Below, piece after piece: positions 7,690-14,832 of a DNA stretch of 16,775 nucleotides. The stretch's first letter is position 1; every line of letters begins with the position of its first letter. Made by a program: the position numbers and the translations under genes. The notes below the pieces were generated by a model, which was not told where the DNA came from, ran no database searches, and saw only the letters and a list, made by a program, of their open reading frames with translations. Source of the DNA: an uncultured Collinsella sp. (GTDB taxonomy: Bacteria > Actinomycetota > Coriobacteriia > Coriobacteriales > Coriobacteriaceae); the NCBI GenBank assembly GCA_900546105.1, contig URBP01000045.1:1-16775 (forward strand). The letters run 5' to 3'.

Positions 7690-8824
7690 TCAACGCTGTA
7701 CCGGGTGCTCTGCGTGTCTGTCTGTGTGTCCTCGATCGGCGATTCAGATTGTAGAAGACTCTCATGGGTTTTACCGTCCGAAGATTGACGAATCAAAATG
7801 TGTTGAGTGCGGTTTGTGCCAGAGGGTATGTCCGGCTAATGGTTTGACGAGCGACGATCTGAAGATGAACTATCGTCGGGTATTGGCTTATCAGGCTGAC
7901 GACGCCGAACGCGCAAAAAGTTCCTCGGGTGCCGCGTTTTGGACCTTGGCTACTTACGTCCTAAATAATGGCGGCGTCGTTTACGGCGCTTGCTTCGATG
8001 AAGATTTCCGCGTTGTTCAGCGGCGTTGTGCCTCTGTTGACGACGCGCAATCTTGTCGAGGCTCAAAATACTCACAGGGCTTCGTTGGCTCTTCATATGT
8101 CGAAGCATATAACGACTTGAAACAAGGTCTTGACGTGCTCTACAGCGGAACCCCATGCCAAATTGCGGGTCTTAGGAGTTTTCTGTCTAAGAAAAACTAT
8201 TCCGGACAGTTGGTTACCTGCGATTTAATCTGCCATGGCACACCTAGTAATCGTATGTTCCGCGAATACATTTCCTTTTTGGAAAAAAAGTCCGGAAAGA
8301 AGGTCATCAAATATTTTCATCGCCCCAAGGACAGAGGTTGGGGAGTCCATGTCGAGAAGGCTCTCTTGGACGACGGCACTGCTCTCTATGACACGATTGA
8401 ATCTAATACTTGGCGAGATGTGTTCTATAGCAATAACGCTTTAAATTCCAGCTGTTATAACTGCGCCTATACCGACGTCAACAGGGTTTCCGACTTTACT
8501 CTTGCTGATTTTCTTGGCGTCGATCGAGTTCGCAAAGGTTTTAATGATCATAAGGGACTTTCTGTTGTTATGGTTAATAGTGAGCTAGCCGAGCGTATTG
8601 TCGCATCTGGTGTATTTGAGCCCGGCGTAACAGATATATCTCTTGAAGAGGTGCTGCCCGGTAATCCGATGCTGGAGAGGTCGTCCTCTCCGCAGGGTAA
8701 CGTTGATGGTTTCTGGAAGGCTTATGAGCATAAGGGGTTCGAGGGCACTGCTCGGTTTGTTGGCGCCTACGGCTTCGTGAAATCTCTCAAGACTCTTGTG
8801 AAACAGCTTATTAAAAGGAAATAG
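7670..8824 (+). CDS. FrhB-type iron-sulfur flavoprotein of the polysaccharide cluster
   Basis: The 384-residue protein starts at ATG 7670 inside the end of wzy, with a strong AGGGAGGG (7657-7664) five bases upstream. The N-terminus holds two 4Fe-4S ferredoxin motifs: C10, C13, C16, C20 (CTGCSACLSVCP) and C44, C47, C50, C54 (CVECGLCQRVCP). The rest matches the coenzyme F420 hydrogenase/dehydrogenase beta subunit N and C domains, with SSGAAFWTLATYVL, GTPCQIAGLRSFL, DLICHGTPS and the late CYNCAYTDVNRVSDFTLADFLG cysteine pair. FrhB-like proteins bind FAD and move electrons, but in capsule operons of organisms that are not methanogens their substrate is not established; a redox step on a sugar or on a pyruvyl-type donor is a guess. 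Co-occurrence with pyruvyl transferases is common. Confidence 0.9.
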   Translation: MDICKDSQRCTGCSACLSVCPRSAIQIVEDSHGFYRPKIDESKCVECGLCQRVCPANGLTSDDLKMNYRRVLAYQADDAERAKSSSGAAFWTLATYVLNNGGVVYGACFDEDFRVVQRRCASVDDAQSCRGSKYSQGFVGSSYVEAYNDLKQGLDVLYSGTPCQIAGLRSFLSKKNYSGQLVTCDLICHGTPSNRMFREYISFLEKKSGKKVIKYFHRPKDRGWGVHVEKALLDDGTALYDTIESNTWRDVFYSNNALNSSCYNCAYTDVNRVSDFTLADFLGVDRVRKGFNDHKGLSVVMVNSELAERIVASGVFEPGVTDISLEEVLPGNPMLERSSSPQGNVDGFWKAYEHKGFEGTARFVGAYGFVKSLKTLVKQLIKRK

Positions 8825-8842
8825 TTACTAGGGGCGTTTCTC

Positions 8843-9334
8843 TTGAATTTAATGGACTTTGTTGAGCATGTGGCGACCTGGATTTATGTCCGGGGTAAGT
8901 TGGCGTTTCTTGCAGGGAGATTCCCTGGCCAGATAACCATGACGAAGGCTTTCAGGCGACCGTTTTATTGTCGCGTATCGGATAAAGGCGTTATTAGCGT
9001 CGGTGAACGAACGTCTTTCAATTACGGTTGCGTCCTGATTGCTCATGAACGAATTGAGATTGGTAGAGGCTGCCTATTTGGTCCAAACGTCCATGTGTAT
9101 GACTTCGACCACGGTATGTCGCAGGATGGGATCATGTATCGGGACCAGCCGACTACGACAGCGCCCGTGCATATTGGCGACAACGTCTGGCTTGGCGCGA
9201 ATGTCGTGGTGCTTAAAGGTGTAGCCATTGGCGATAATGCGGTCATCGCTGCGAATAGCGTTGTTTCTAAAGATGTACCCGCGAATATGCTATTTCACGA
9301 AAAACGGGATCTAGTTTACAGAGAGCTTCGATAG
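8843..9334 (+). CDS. Maltose/galactoside-acetyltransferase-like hexapeptide O-acetyltransferase
   Basis: The likely start is TTG 8843, nine or so bases after AGGGGCG (8830-8836); ATG 8852 is an alternative with poorer spacing. The 163-residue product is a trimeric left-handed beta-helix enzyme of the LacA/NodL type: VGERTSFNYGCVLIAHERIEIGRGCLFGPNVHVYDFDH (53-90) carries the probable catalytic H90, and VHIGDNVWLGANVVVLKGVAIGDNAVIAANSVVSKDVP (109-146) gives clear hexapeptide turns. The usual C-terminal proline-rich closure is short. It probably acetylates a sugar of the capsule repeat from acetyl-CoA. It is the second acetyltransferase of the operon and its last gene, ending 90 bp before a strong terminator. 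Confidence 0.9.
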   Translation: MNLMDFVEHVATWIYVRGKLAFLAGRFPGQITMTKAFRRPFYCRVSDKGVISVGERTSFNYGCVLIAHERIEIGRGCLFGPNVHVYDFDHGMSQDGIMYRDQPTTTAPVHIGDNVWLGANVVVLKGVAIGDNAVIAANSVVSKDVPANMLFHEKRDLVYRELR

Positions 9335-9424
9335 GTTGCTGGATTGGCTTTCAATTCACGATGTACGCTGATCCGATAAAGCAGTATTGATAATGGCTTA
9401 ATTGGATTAAAGCGTGCTTGCATT

Positions 9425-9456
9425 AGGGGTATCGGCTTGGGTCGATACCCCTTTTT
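9425..9456 (+). terminator. Intrinsic terminator of the polysaccharide operon
   Basis: A perfect 10-bp stem, AGGGGTATCG (9425-9434) with CGATACCCCT (9443-9452), encloses an 8-base loop and runs straight into TTTTT (9452-9456). It lies 90 bp after the last operon gene, in the operon's direction. Confidence 0.92.
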
Positions 9457-9509
9457 AACCGGTTTGAAACCGCATCACTGGTAACGTCAAGTTTTTTGGA
9501 AATTGACAA

Positions 9510-9546
9510 CCACATGACGGAGCACGGTCCGCGCTCTGTCATGTGG
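9510..9546. other. Long near-perfect inverted repeat (hairpin)
   Basis: CCACATGACGGAGC (9510-9523) pairs with GCTCTGTCATGTGG (9533-9546) at 13 of 14 positions (the exception is a G opposite T, which is a wobble in RNA), around a 9-base loop. No T-tract follows on the plus strand, and only a weak one (TTGTCAATTT) on the minus strand, so it is not a standard terminator. It may be an RNA structure, a protein-binding palindrome or a decayed mobile-element end. Confidence 0.5.
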
Positions 9547-9711
9547 TCTCTGGCGGCTAAGCAGCGAATCACAGACGAATGGGATACGTGCCGAATTTGC
9601 GAACATCGTAACGGTCGACGAGGAACTGCTGTGCAAGGAAATGAAGACTCCTCCGAGGAAGACCATCGAGGAGGCGCCCAGCGCGCTGCTCGATGAGGAA
9701 GCTAATGGGGG

Positions 9712-9882
9712 ATGGTGCTGTCGGTTGCGCTGGTCGCGCTGACGGGGGCGGCGTTGTTGTCTCTTTTGACATCTACTGCGGAATCACTTGAGTCGGTGGT
9801 GTTTGAGCTTGTGGTCCCTTCGGCCTTGTCAGTATCGCTTATTGCTGTCTTAGTTTGTGCCTGTTGCGCGGCTGTTGCTTGA
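9712..9882 (+). CDS. Possible small two-segment membrane peptide
   Basis: ATG 9712 follows a run of G (9706-9711) and opens a 56-residue frame ending at TGA 9880-9882. The product has two hydrophobic stretches, VLSVALVALTGAALLSLLTS (2-21) and about VVPSALSVSLIAVLVCACC (34-53), separated by a short acidic segment. Stops lie just upstream in the same frame. The opposite strand is also open here, as a Ser/Thr-rich frame, so coding sense is uncertain. It could be a genuine small membrane protein, or a fragment of a frameshifted larger one, since an acidic frame precedes it in a different phase. No family is recognised. Confidence 0.25.
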   Translation: MVLSVALVALTGAALLSLLTSTAESLESVVFELVVPSALSVSLIAVLVCACCAAVA

Positions 9883-10118
9883 GGCCGCATGGCTTCTGCG
9901 ATGACCGCCATGGGTATTGGTGCGCTTGCCATGGACATGCGCGCGATTGCACATGGTGGGCGATAGGGGGCGTAGCGGAGCCTCTCTGGGAGCAGGCGAT
10001 AGGGTCCAAAAGAAGCACCGGGCTAGCATGCCGCGCATATTTTGTTGGGGTTTTCGGAAACACCAGTAAACATCAGCGAGCTTTCTGTGTTAGCGATGGA
10101 ATAATTTAGCCAAATATA

Positions 10119-10148
10119 GTCGGCCGAGATTGACCAATCCCGGCCGAC
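10119..10148 (-). terminator. Hairpin, probable terminator of the transglutaminase gene
   Basis: GTCGGCCGAGATT (10119-10131) pairs with AATCCCGGCCGAC (10136-10148) except for one mismatch, around a GACC tetraloop. It lies about 130 bp past the stop of the minus-strand transglutaminase gene. The flanking T-tracts are weak both ways (TATATTT on minus, ATTTTAG on plus), so it may work bidirectionally or only poorly. Confidence 0.5.
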
Positions 10149-10279
10149 CCATTTTAGCCAGCACGCCCGCATCTATGACTTTCCTATCGCATTCCTACAT
10201 CCCCTCGGGCTGGATCCCCCTCACCTTCACCGCCTGGGGGACGGCATCCACCGAGCAGGTGTCGAGCCCCTGCCGCGGT

Positions 10280-11803
10280 TCAGCTGCTGCTCGACGTCAT
10301 CTCGACCTTCGACTCGGCAGATAGATAGTCTTTGTTTCCAGCGGTCTTCCGGTCTATTTGATTCATCGCATACGCAACAATCCCATTCTGAATTCCCGAG
10401 ATGCTCGGCGGGAAAGACTGATTATCGGCATCAATGGAAAATCTTTCTTCCCTGGTATCCAGTTGCTGCTGAATGCGGTCGGCATACTTCTCCGCCCATT
10501 CATCGGCCTTGTCATTTCGCACAAAGTAATTGTTGGACAGGTCGGTCGAGCGGTAGGCGTGGCCGTCCTTCTGGTAGTTGGCCGTGTGGTCGGAGTGGGC
10601 GATTGCCATGAGCTCGTCGGTCAGGCCAAAGTACAGATGGCGCTGGTCCAGGTCTCTGTACCAGTTGTTGCTGGTGTCGTCCCAGGTTAGGTCCATCTGG
10701 CACCATTTGTCGTCGATCTTTACGGCGTTCCAGGTGTGGCCGTTGCCGGTGATGCGGCCGTTGGCGATGCCCGCGGCGTCAAGGAGCTTGGAGTAGATGC
10801 GCTGGTAGCTCTCGCAGGTGCCCTGGTGGCGGGTGAGTCCGCTTTCGGCCGAGCACCAGTTGAGGCTGTGGTCGTACTCCAGCTGGTCGAGCGTCCAGTC
10901 GTGGAGCCACAGGGCGCGGGCGTAGTCGGACCCGTCGGTATCGGCGCTGCATTTGTCGACTGCGGACTTCACGATGGCGCTGACCGCCGGATAGGCGTCG
11001 TCGTTCGCGCTCGCAAACACGTTTGAGCGCAGATAGTACACGCCGGCCGCCTTATCCATCAGGTAAAAGCGCAGGTAATAGGTGCCGCTAGCGGTCATTT
11101 CGAACTGGTAGTCGTGCGATGTGCATTCGCCGGTGTATTGCTGCCACTGGTTACGGCTGGGGTCGGCAACGCTTTCGCTGCTACCGTCGGGATCCATATA
11201 CGTCGGTGCGTCCATGCGGAATTGGTACGCACCGCTTCCGCCCGTCGCAGTCACATGGAACGTGGTCTCCTGGCCGAGCCTCGGGTCGTTCCATTGGACG
11301 GTGAGCGTGATGTCGCCGCTTTGCGCGGTGGTGCTGTGCTGGTAGTTCGCGGCCGCGTTCGCCGGTTTGATTTCAAATGGGATCGCGCAGGTGCCGCTGT
11401 AGTTCTGGTCGTCGGCGGTCACAACGGCGGTCGCCTGACCGATGGCTACGTTGTTCTCGTAGGCGACAGTGTACTGGTCGCTCGGCACGGTCGACGACGT
11501 GACGGTGGGCATCACGGGATTGCCCGTGTAGCGAATGTCGGTGTCCTCGATACTGAACATGCTGGCGTCGATCGGCTGCGTTGCGTTGGCCGTTACATTG
11601 GTGCCGGAGGCGGCGCTGATTTGATCGTTTGCCCGGGCTTGGCCCGACGTGGTTTCGGCTGGGCTCTCGTTAGGTTTGCCGGCGCTTTGCGCGGCGGGTT
11701 CTGGCGCACTGGCGATTTCGGCAAGCGCGGGTGACGGGATAAAACCAACCGTCATTACGAGCGAGAGCGCGATGGAAAGGACGCAGGAGGCAGGCTTACG
11801 CAT
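10280..11803 (-). CDS. Secreted transglutaminase-like protein with Ig-like module
   Basis: The start at 11803 is chosen because AAGGGG lies five bases upstream and the product then opens with a classic signal peptide (MRKPASCVLSIALSLVMTVG, cut probably after ALA at residue 28). A low-complexity Ala/Ser/Thr linker (about 29-80) leads to one bacterial Ig-like module (about 86-147) with RYTGNPVMPTV and YTVAYENNVAIGQATAVVTA, as found in Gram-positive surface proteins. A beta-rich region follows, then a transglutaminase-core domain (about 270-385) with the triad C330 (HQGTCESYQRIY), H356 (GHTWNAVKI) and D371 (CQMDLTWDD). No LPXTG or membrane anchor is visible, so it is probably released or held non-covalently. 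Related domains act as proteases or cross-linking enzymes; the substrate is unknown. Its promoter appears to have been displaced by the insertion upstream. Confidence 0.9.
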   Translation of the reverse strand: MRKPASCVLSIALSLVMTVGFIPSPALAEIASAPEPAAQSAGKPNESPAETTSGQARANDQISAASGTNVTANATQPIDASMFSIEDTDIRYTGNPVMPTVTSSTVPSDQYTVAYENNVAIGQATAVVTADDQNYSGTCAIPFEIKPANAAANYQHSTTAQSGDITLTVQWNDPRLGQETTFHVTATGGSGAYQFRMDAPTYMDPDGSSESVADPSRNQWQQYTGECTSHDYQFEMTASGTYYLRFYLMDKAAGVYYLRSNVFASANDDAYPAVSAIVKSAVDKCSADTDGSDYARALWLHDWTLDQLEYDHSLNWCSAESGLTRHQGTCESYQRIYSKLLDAAGIANGRITGNGHTWNAVKIDDKWCQMDLTWDDTSNNWYRDLDQRHLYFGLTDELMAIAHSDHTANYQKDGHAYRSTDLSNNYFVRNDKADEWAEKYADRIQQQLDTREERFSIDADNQSFPPSISGIQNGIVAYAMNQIDRKTAGNKDYLSAESKVEMTSSSS

Positions 11804-11815
11804 GACGGCCCCTTT

Positions 11816-11859
11816 TCTGTAATCGGAACAGGTACGATTCTGCAAGCGTACCGGCATTT
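11816..11859. repeat. 44-bp direct repeat, copy 1 (left flank of inserted block)
   Basis: This begins TCTGTAATCGGAACAGG and ends GCGTACCGGCATTT, and is identical base for base to 14957-15000. This copy forms the untranslated leader of the transglutaminase gene on the minus strand. It is one base from the inverted repeat at 11861. Confidence 0.97.
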
Positions 11860-11860
11860 A

Positions 11861-11875
11861 ATATGAGCAGGACAT
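11861..11875 (+). repeat. Left terminal inverted repeat of the block
   Basis: ATATGAGCAGGACAT here is the exact reverse complement of 14940-14954. It lies one base inside the left 44-bp direct repeat. The adjoining TGTCAA (11876-11881) reads TTGACA on the minus strand, an outward-facing -35-like box towards the transglutaminase gene, but no good -10 box is correctly spaced. Confidence 0.9.
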
Positions 11876-11892
11876 TGTCAAGAGGCAAAATC

Positions 11893-11924
11893 GGGCCTGG
11901 CCCCAACGATATGGGGTCAGGCCC
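11893..11924 (-). terminator. Hairpin in the left arm, terminator-like on the minus strand
   Basis: GGGCCTGGCCCC (11893-11904) pairs with GGGGTCAGGCCC (11913-11924) along 12 bp with one G-T wobble, around an 8-base loop. On the minus strand it is followed by GATTTTG, a weak U-tract. It would stop transcripts leaving the block towards the transglutaminase gene and is typical of IS ends. Confidence 0.6.
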
Positions 11925-12193
11925 TCTCCCTATATCAACCCGTCCGCGGCGACCTCGGCGTGTCTTACCGACGCTCGTCTTTGCAGTTTAATATCCGCCC
12001 GTGGCGATCTCTCGCTGGGCAATCCGTTGCTACGGCTGAGGCTTCTACGTCGAACCGACAGTCTGTGCACGCGTGTGGCGCCCTGGGCGCTCGCAGAAAA
12101 GGGACCTGAGGTTCGCCTCAACGGCTTCGGATCGAACCGCTTCCGGGGTGACTGGCTTATGTGCGGGGGACCGCCCATTACAGTCTGAAATAG
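11925..12193. other. Left arm of the inserted block, no gene recognised
   Basis: About 270 bases between the left-end hairpin and the structured region upstream of the plus-strand IS110 gene. Minus frames are open across it (for example the 175-residue frame 11930-12457), but their Arg/Pro-rich, low-complexity translations match no transposase signature I know. It may be the decayed 3' part of an outer element's gene or a non-coding IS end. Confidence 0.45.
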
Positions 12194-12447
12194 GCCATCG
12201 ATAAATTTCGATGGCGAGCATTCGGCGCATTGCCTACGATACGGGCAAGCCCCGAGGGGCCGCCGATCGGGCGCCTCCGGATGGCCGTCTGCCCCTGCCC
12301 CGTAGAGGGCCCGGGGGGTGTTGCCACCGGGGGCGCTCGCCGCTCCGGACGACTGATAGGAAACTGCCGGGCGCAAGCGCCACGGCCAGGTAATGTGGGT
12401 GTCGCGGGGAGGGGTTCCGATCGGCCTACCGATTGGAGGATACCACC
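12194..12447 (+). ncRNA. Structured left end of IS110 element 1, candidate bridge-RNA region
   Basis: IS110-group elements encode a bridge (seek) RNA in the non-coding end upstream of the transposase gene. This 254-bp leader is dense in hairpins: GCCATCGA/TCGATGGC (12194-12201 with 12208-12215, loop TAAATT), GCCCC/GGGGC (12249-12253 with 12256-12260), GCC-GGCGC/GCGCC-GGC (12366-12386) and an 8-bp stem at 12417-12424 with 12429-12436 (loop CCTA). Position and structure fit a bridge RNA; no guide loops could be assigned by eye. Confidence 0.5.
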
Positions 12448-13605
12448 GTGGCACCAATTAGAATGCCGGAAGCCGTCATCGGGCTCGATGTCGGGAAATC
12501 GTCCCACTGGGCATGCGTCGCGACTCGAGATGGCGAGGTGCTGTTGAGCACCCCCGTCGCGAACAGGGAGGACGACCTGGACTCGCTGTTCGGCCGCTTC
12601 CCCGATGCGCTCGTGGTCGTCGACCAGTCGCGCAACATAGGCGCCCTCGCGCTCGCCCGCGCCAGGGCGGCCGGGATGTCGGCGGCGTACCTGCCGGGAC
12701 TCGCGGCGCACGGGGCCGCCAGGCTCTTCGCCGGCGACGCCAAGACCGACGAGCGAGACGCGATGGTCATCGCGAAGACGGCGCTTGGCATCCCCGACGC
12801 GCTCCTGCCGGTCGGAGACCCGGGTCCCACGATTGCGGCGGCGAGGGCGCTGGCCGCCCAGAGGAACTTCCTGACCTGCGAGAACACTAGGAATAAGAAC
12901 CGGCTGCGCAGCATCCTGCTGGAATCGTGCCCCGCCTTCGAGGCACTGGTCGACCTGTCCGACGGGCCCCAGCTGAGGCTCATGGCATCCCTCGGCGGGG
13001 CCTGGTCGGTAGCCGACGCCGGGCCCCGCAGGGCGGCGGCGCTCACGCGTGGGGCGGCGCGCGGTAAGATCGAGGCCCTCGTCCGCTCGACAACCTCCTC
13101 GACAAGGCCGGATGCGTCGGTCGTCGCCGCCGAGGACCGGGCGGTGAAACTGCTCGCGCGCAGGATATCCGAGAACTCGGCGGAGATCGAGGCGATCACG
13201 GCGGAGATCTCCGCCCTGCTCGAGGGCGACGATACCTACCGATGCCTCCTGACGGTGCCGGGCATCGGGCCCAAAACCGCTTCCGAGCTTGCGATCTCCA
13301 TCGACATCGAAGACTTCCCCAGTCACGACAGGCTCGCGTCGTACTGCGGCCTGGCGCCGCGCAACCGCCAGTCGGGAACCTCGATCTCCTCGGTGACGGC
13401 ATCGCGCCAAGGCAACAAGAGGCTGAAGAACCTGCTCATATTCTCATGTAACTGCCTTACCCGGACAGAGGGGAGATGGGGCGACTACTACACCAGGTGC
13501 CGGGAGCGGGGCATGTCGCACGGCAAGGCGCTCAAGGCGCTGGCGCGAAAGAGACTGAAGGTCATCTACGCGGTCATGCGAGACAGGGTGCCTTACGCAG
13601 CCTAG
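12448..13605 (+). CDS. IS110-family transposase (Streptomyces IS110/IS117-like subgroup), element 1
   Basis: GTG 12448 is preferred because GGAGGA (12435-12440) lies seven bases upstream; TTG 12433 overlaps that site. The 385-residue protein has the RuvC-like DEDD N-domain: D14 (IGLDVGKSSH), D59 where most families have Glu (VVVDQSRNIGALALA), and D101 and D104 (GDAKTDERDA). A coiled-coil-like middle leads to the Transposase_20 domain with TVPGIGPKTA (269-278), YCGLAPRNRQSG (299-310; S309 is the probable nucleophile) and QGNKRLK. VDQ...YLPGLA is typical of actinobacterial members. Length is full and no frameshift is visible, so it may be active. It would excise and insert its element guided by a bridge RNA encoded upstream. 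Its ribosome site is partly inside a hairpin (12417-12436). Confidence 0.93.
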   Translation: MAPIRMPEAVIGLDVGKSSHWACVATRDGEVLLSTPVANREDDLDSLFGRFPDALVVVDQSRNIGALALARARAAGMSAAYLPGLAAHGAARLFAGDAKTDERDAMVIAKTALGIPDALLPVGDPGPTIAAARALAAQRNFLTCENTRNKNRLRSILLESCPAFEALVDLSDGPQLRLMASLGGAWSVADAGPRRAAALTRGAARGKIEALVRSTTSSTRPDASVVAAEDRAVKLLARRISENSAEIEAITAEISALLEGDDTYRCLLTVPGIGPKTASELAISIDIEDFPSHDRLASYCGLAPRNRQSGTSISSVTASRQGNKRLKNLLIFSCNCLTRTEGRWGDYYTRCRERGMSHGKALKALARKRLKVIYAVMRDRVPYAA

Positions 13606-13719
13606 CCGAAACGCACCGAGCAGACTGAAGCCCACCGGCCTAATGGCTTGGCGTCAGCATGCCGCGATTCGGTCGCACGGAGAGCATTTCCCAGTTGACA
13701 AAACTATAGGAACACCCCC
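13606..13719. other. Junction between the two convergent IS110 genes
   Basis: These 114 bases hold the downstream ends of both transposase genes and, presumably, the right ends of both elements. No gene is seen. CGGCCTAAT at 13636-13644 recurs at 14893-14901 in the structured leader of element 2, which could reflect donor-end recognition by its RNA, though a 9-base match alone is weak. Confidence 0.5.
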
Positions 13720-14832
13720 CTACGCCTCCTCGGCCATGAGGCCGACCGCCCACACCCAGCAGGCGAGCTCGCGCGCCGTGGCCACGTTCGCCTTGTTGCC
13801 GTGGACCCCGCGCGCGAGCAGCGCCTCCCGCCTCTCGACCAGCCTTCGCACGCCCTTGGCGGCATGCCTCCGGGCGCCCCGGTCCGGGGCCTGGCCCTTG
13901 GCGAGGTCCTTCGGCCGCCCCGAGCACGTCAGGTAGTGCCACGCGGCCTCGACCAGCGTCTTCCTCAGGTGCTTGTTGCCGGTCTTGGTGATCGCGCCCC
14001 TGCGGTCGCTCTCCCCGCTGGAGTGCTCGGAGGGCGTCAGGCCGACCCACGCGGCGAACGAGCGGGCGTTCCTGAACCTGGAGAACTCGCCGGCCTCGAA
14101 CACGAGGTCGGCGGCGGAAGCGGTGTCGACGCCCTTGAGGCAGCGCAGGGAGTCGACCCTCCTCCTCCACCTGGGCTTGCGGGCCTCGCCCTCGACGAGC
14201 CCCTCGAGCCTCGCCTTCTCCTCCGCCGCCCGCCTGACCGCGTCGACGTAGTAGGCGAGCACCTCCTCGTCGGCCCCCTCCGCGAACCTAATCGACTCGA
14301 TCCAGGACCAGTGCGCCCGGGTCCAGTTGCCCTTCCTGCGGCCGGTGGGCGTCCTCTCGTCGAAGGCGAGCCCGTGCCTGAGCAGGAACTTGGAGAGCCG
14401 CTGCTTCGCGCGCGAGAGGTCGTCCCTCGCGTCCTCGAGCGCCCTGGTCAGGTCGCGGGCGGCCTCGCACTCGTCGTCGGGGACCCACACCTCGACGACG
14501 TTGCCGACCGACAGCATGCGGGCGAGGAACTCGGCGTCGTTGCGGTCGTTCTTCCTGCGCCTGTCCGCGCTGGGCTTGATCATCTTCGAGACGGCGCCGA
14601 CCACGCAGTCGACCCCCAGGCCGGAGAGCCTCTTCTGCAGGTCGAAGCCCGTGACCCCGGACTCGTACACGCACCTGGCCCCGGGGTCCACGGAGCGGAC
14701 CCACTCCGCGACGGCGCCGGCGTCGTAGCCGAAGGTCGCGGCGCGCACCTCCCCGGTCATGACGTCGAGGGAGACTGCCTTTATCGAGCGGGCGTGGACG
14801 TCGAGGCCGACGAAGGTGGTAGTATCGAGCAT
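13720..14832 (-). CDS. IS110-family transposase, element 2
   Basis: ATG at 14832 is chosen over the in-frame ATG at 14847 because GGAAGGGG lies five bases upstream of it. The 370-residue protein has a complete DEDD set: D11 (FVGLDVHARSIKAV), E57 (CVYESGVTGFDL), D96 and D99 (RRKNDRNDAEFLARML). The SKFLLRHG (147-154) and W-rich middle follow, then a Transposase_20 domain with LKGVDTASA where GIG is usual, WVGLTPSEHSSGES (262-275; S272-G273 is the probable catalytic Ser-Gly) and ITKTGNKHLRKTLVEAAWHY. It belongs to a different IS110 branch from element 1 and is not its duplicate. Length is full with no visible damage. Its leader folds into a long hairpin that buries its ribosome site. It converges on element 1 with 114 bp between the genes. 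Confidence 0.93.
   Translation of the reverse strand: MLDTTTFVGLDVHARSIKAVSLDVMTGEVRAATFGYDAGAVAEWVRSVDPGARCVYESGVTGFDLQKRLSGLGVDCVVGAVSKMIKPSADRRRKNDRNDAEFLARMLSVGNVVEVWVPDDECEAARDLTRALEDARDDLSRAKQRLSKFLLRHGLAFDERTPTGRRKGNWTRAHWSWIESIRFAEGADEEVLAYYVDAVRRAAEEKARLEGLVEGEARKPRWRRRVDSLRCLKGVDTASAADLVFEAGEFSRFRNARSFAAWVGLTPSEHSSGESDRRGAITKTGNKHLRKTLVEAAWHYLTCSGRPKDLAKGQAPDRGARRHAAKGVRRLVERREALLARGVHGNKANVATARELACWVWAVGLMAEEA

Larger units (their letters stand above)
9458..10279. other. Gene-poor stretch with degraded remnants and hairpins
   Basis: No convincing full-length gene is seen in these 822 bases on either strand. A frame around 9566-9739 (plus) reads like a decayed acidic protein tail (IVTVDEELLCKEMKTPPRKT). 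It is followed in another frame by a short hydrophobic reading frame at 9712-9882. The minus frame opposite it (9702-9938) is Ser/Thr-rich. On the minus strand just past the transglutaminase stop, about 10272-10180, a frame ends AVPQAVKVRGIQPEGM, possibly the tail of a lost gene. Two long hairpins occur at 9510-9546 and 10119-10148. The whole looks like decayed accessory DNA between two transcription units. Confidence 0.5.

Noticed and set aside
7670..8824. Genuine F420-dependent hydrogenase subunit
   Set aside because: No hydrogenase partner subunits nearby and the gene lies within a polysaccharide operon; only the FrhB-like fold is shared.
9702..9938. Ser/Thr-rich minus frame (78 residues) resembling a lipoprotein linker
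   Set aside because: No signal peptide, ribosome site or downstream domain; the low-complexity pattern is the antisense of a hydrophobic plus frame.
11114..11734. 206-residue plus-strand frame opposite the transglutaminase gene
   Set aside because: Antisense of a gene with a signal peptide, ribosome site and catalytic triad.
11803..11857. Earlier start of the transglutaminase at 11857
   Set aside because: It lies inside the 44-bp direct repeat, has no ribosome site and would put a charged 18-residue extension ahead of a textbook signal peptide.
12178..13410. 410-residue minus-strand frame opposite IS110 gene 1
   Set aside because: Arg/Gly-rich translation typical of antisense of high-GC coding DNA; the plus frame has full transposase signatures.
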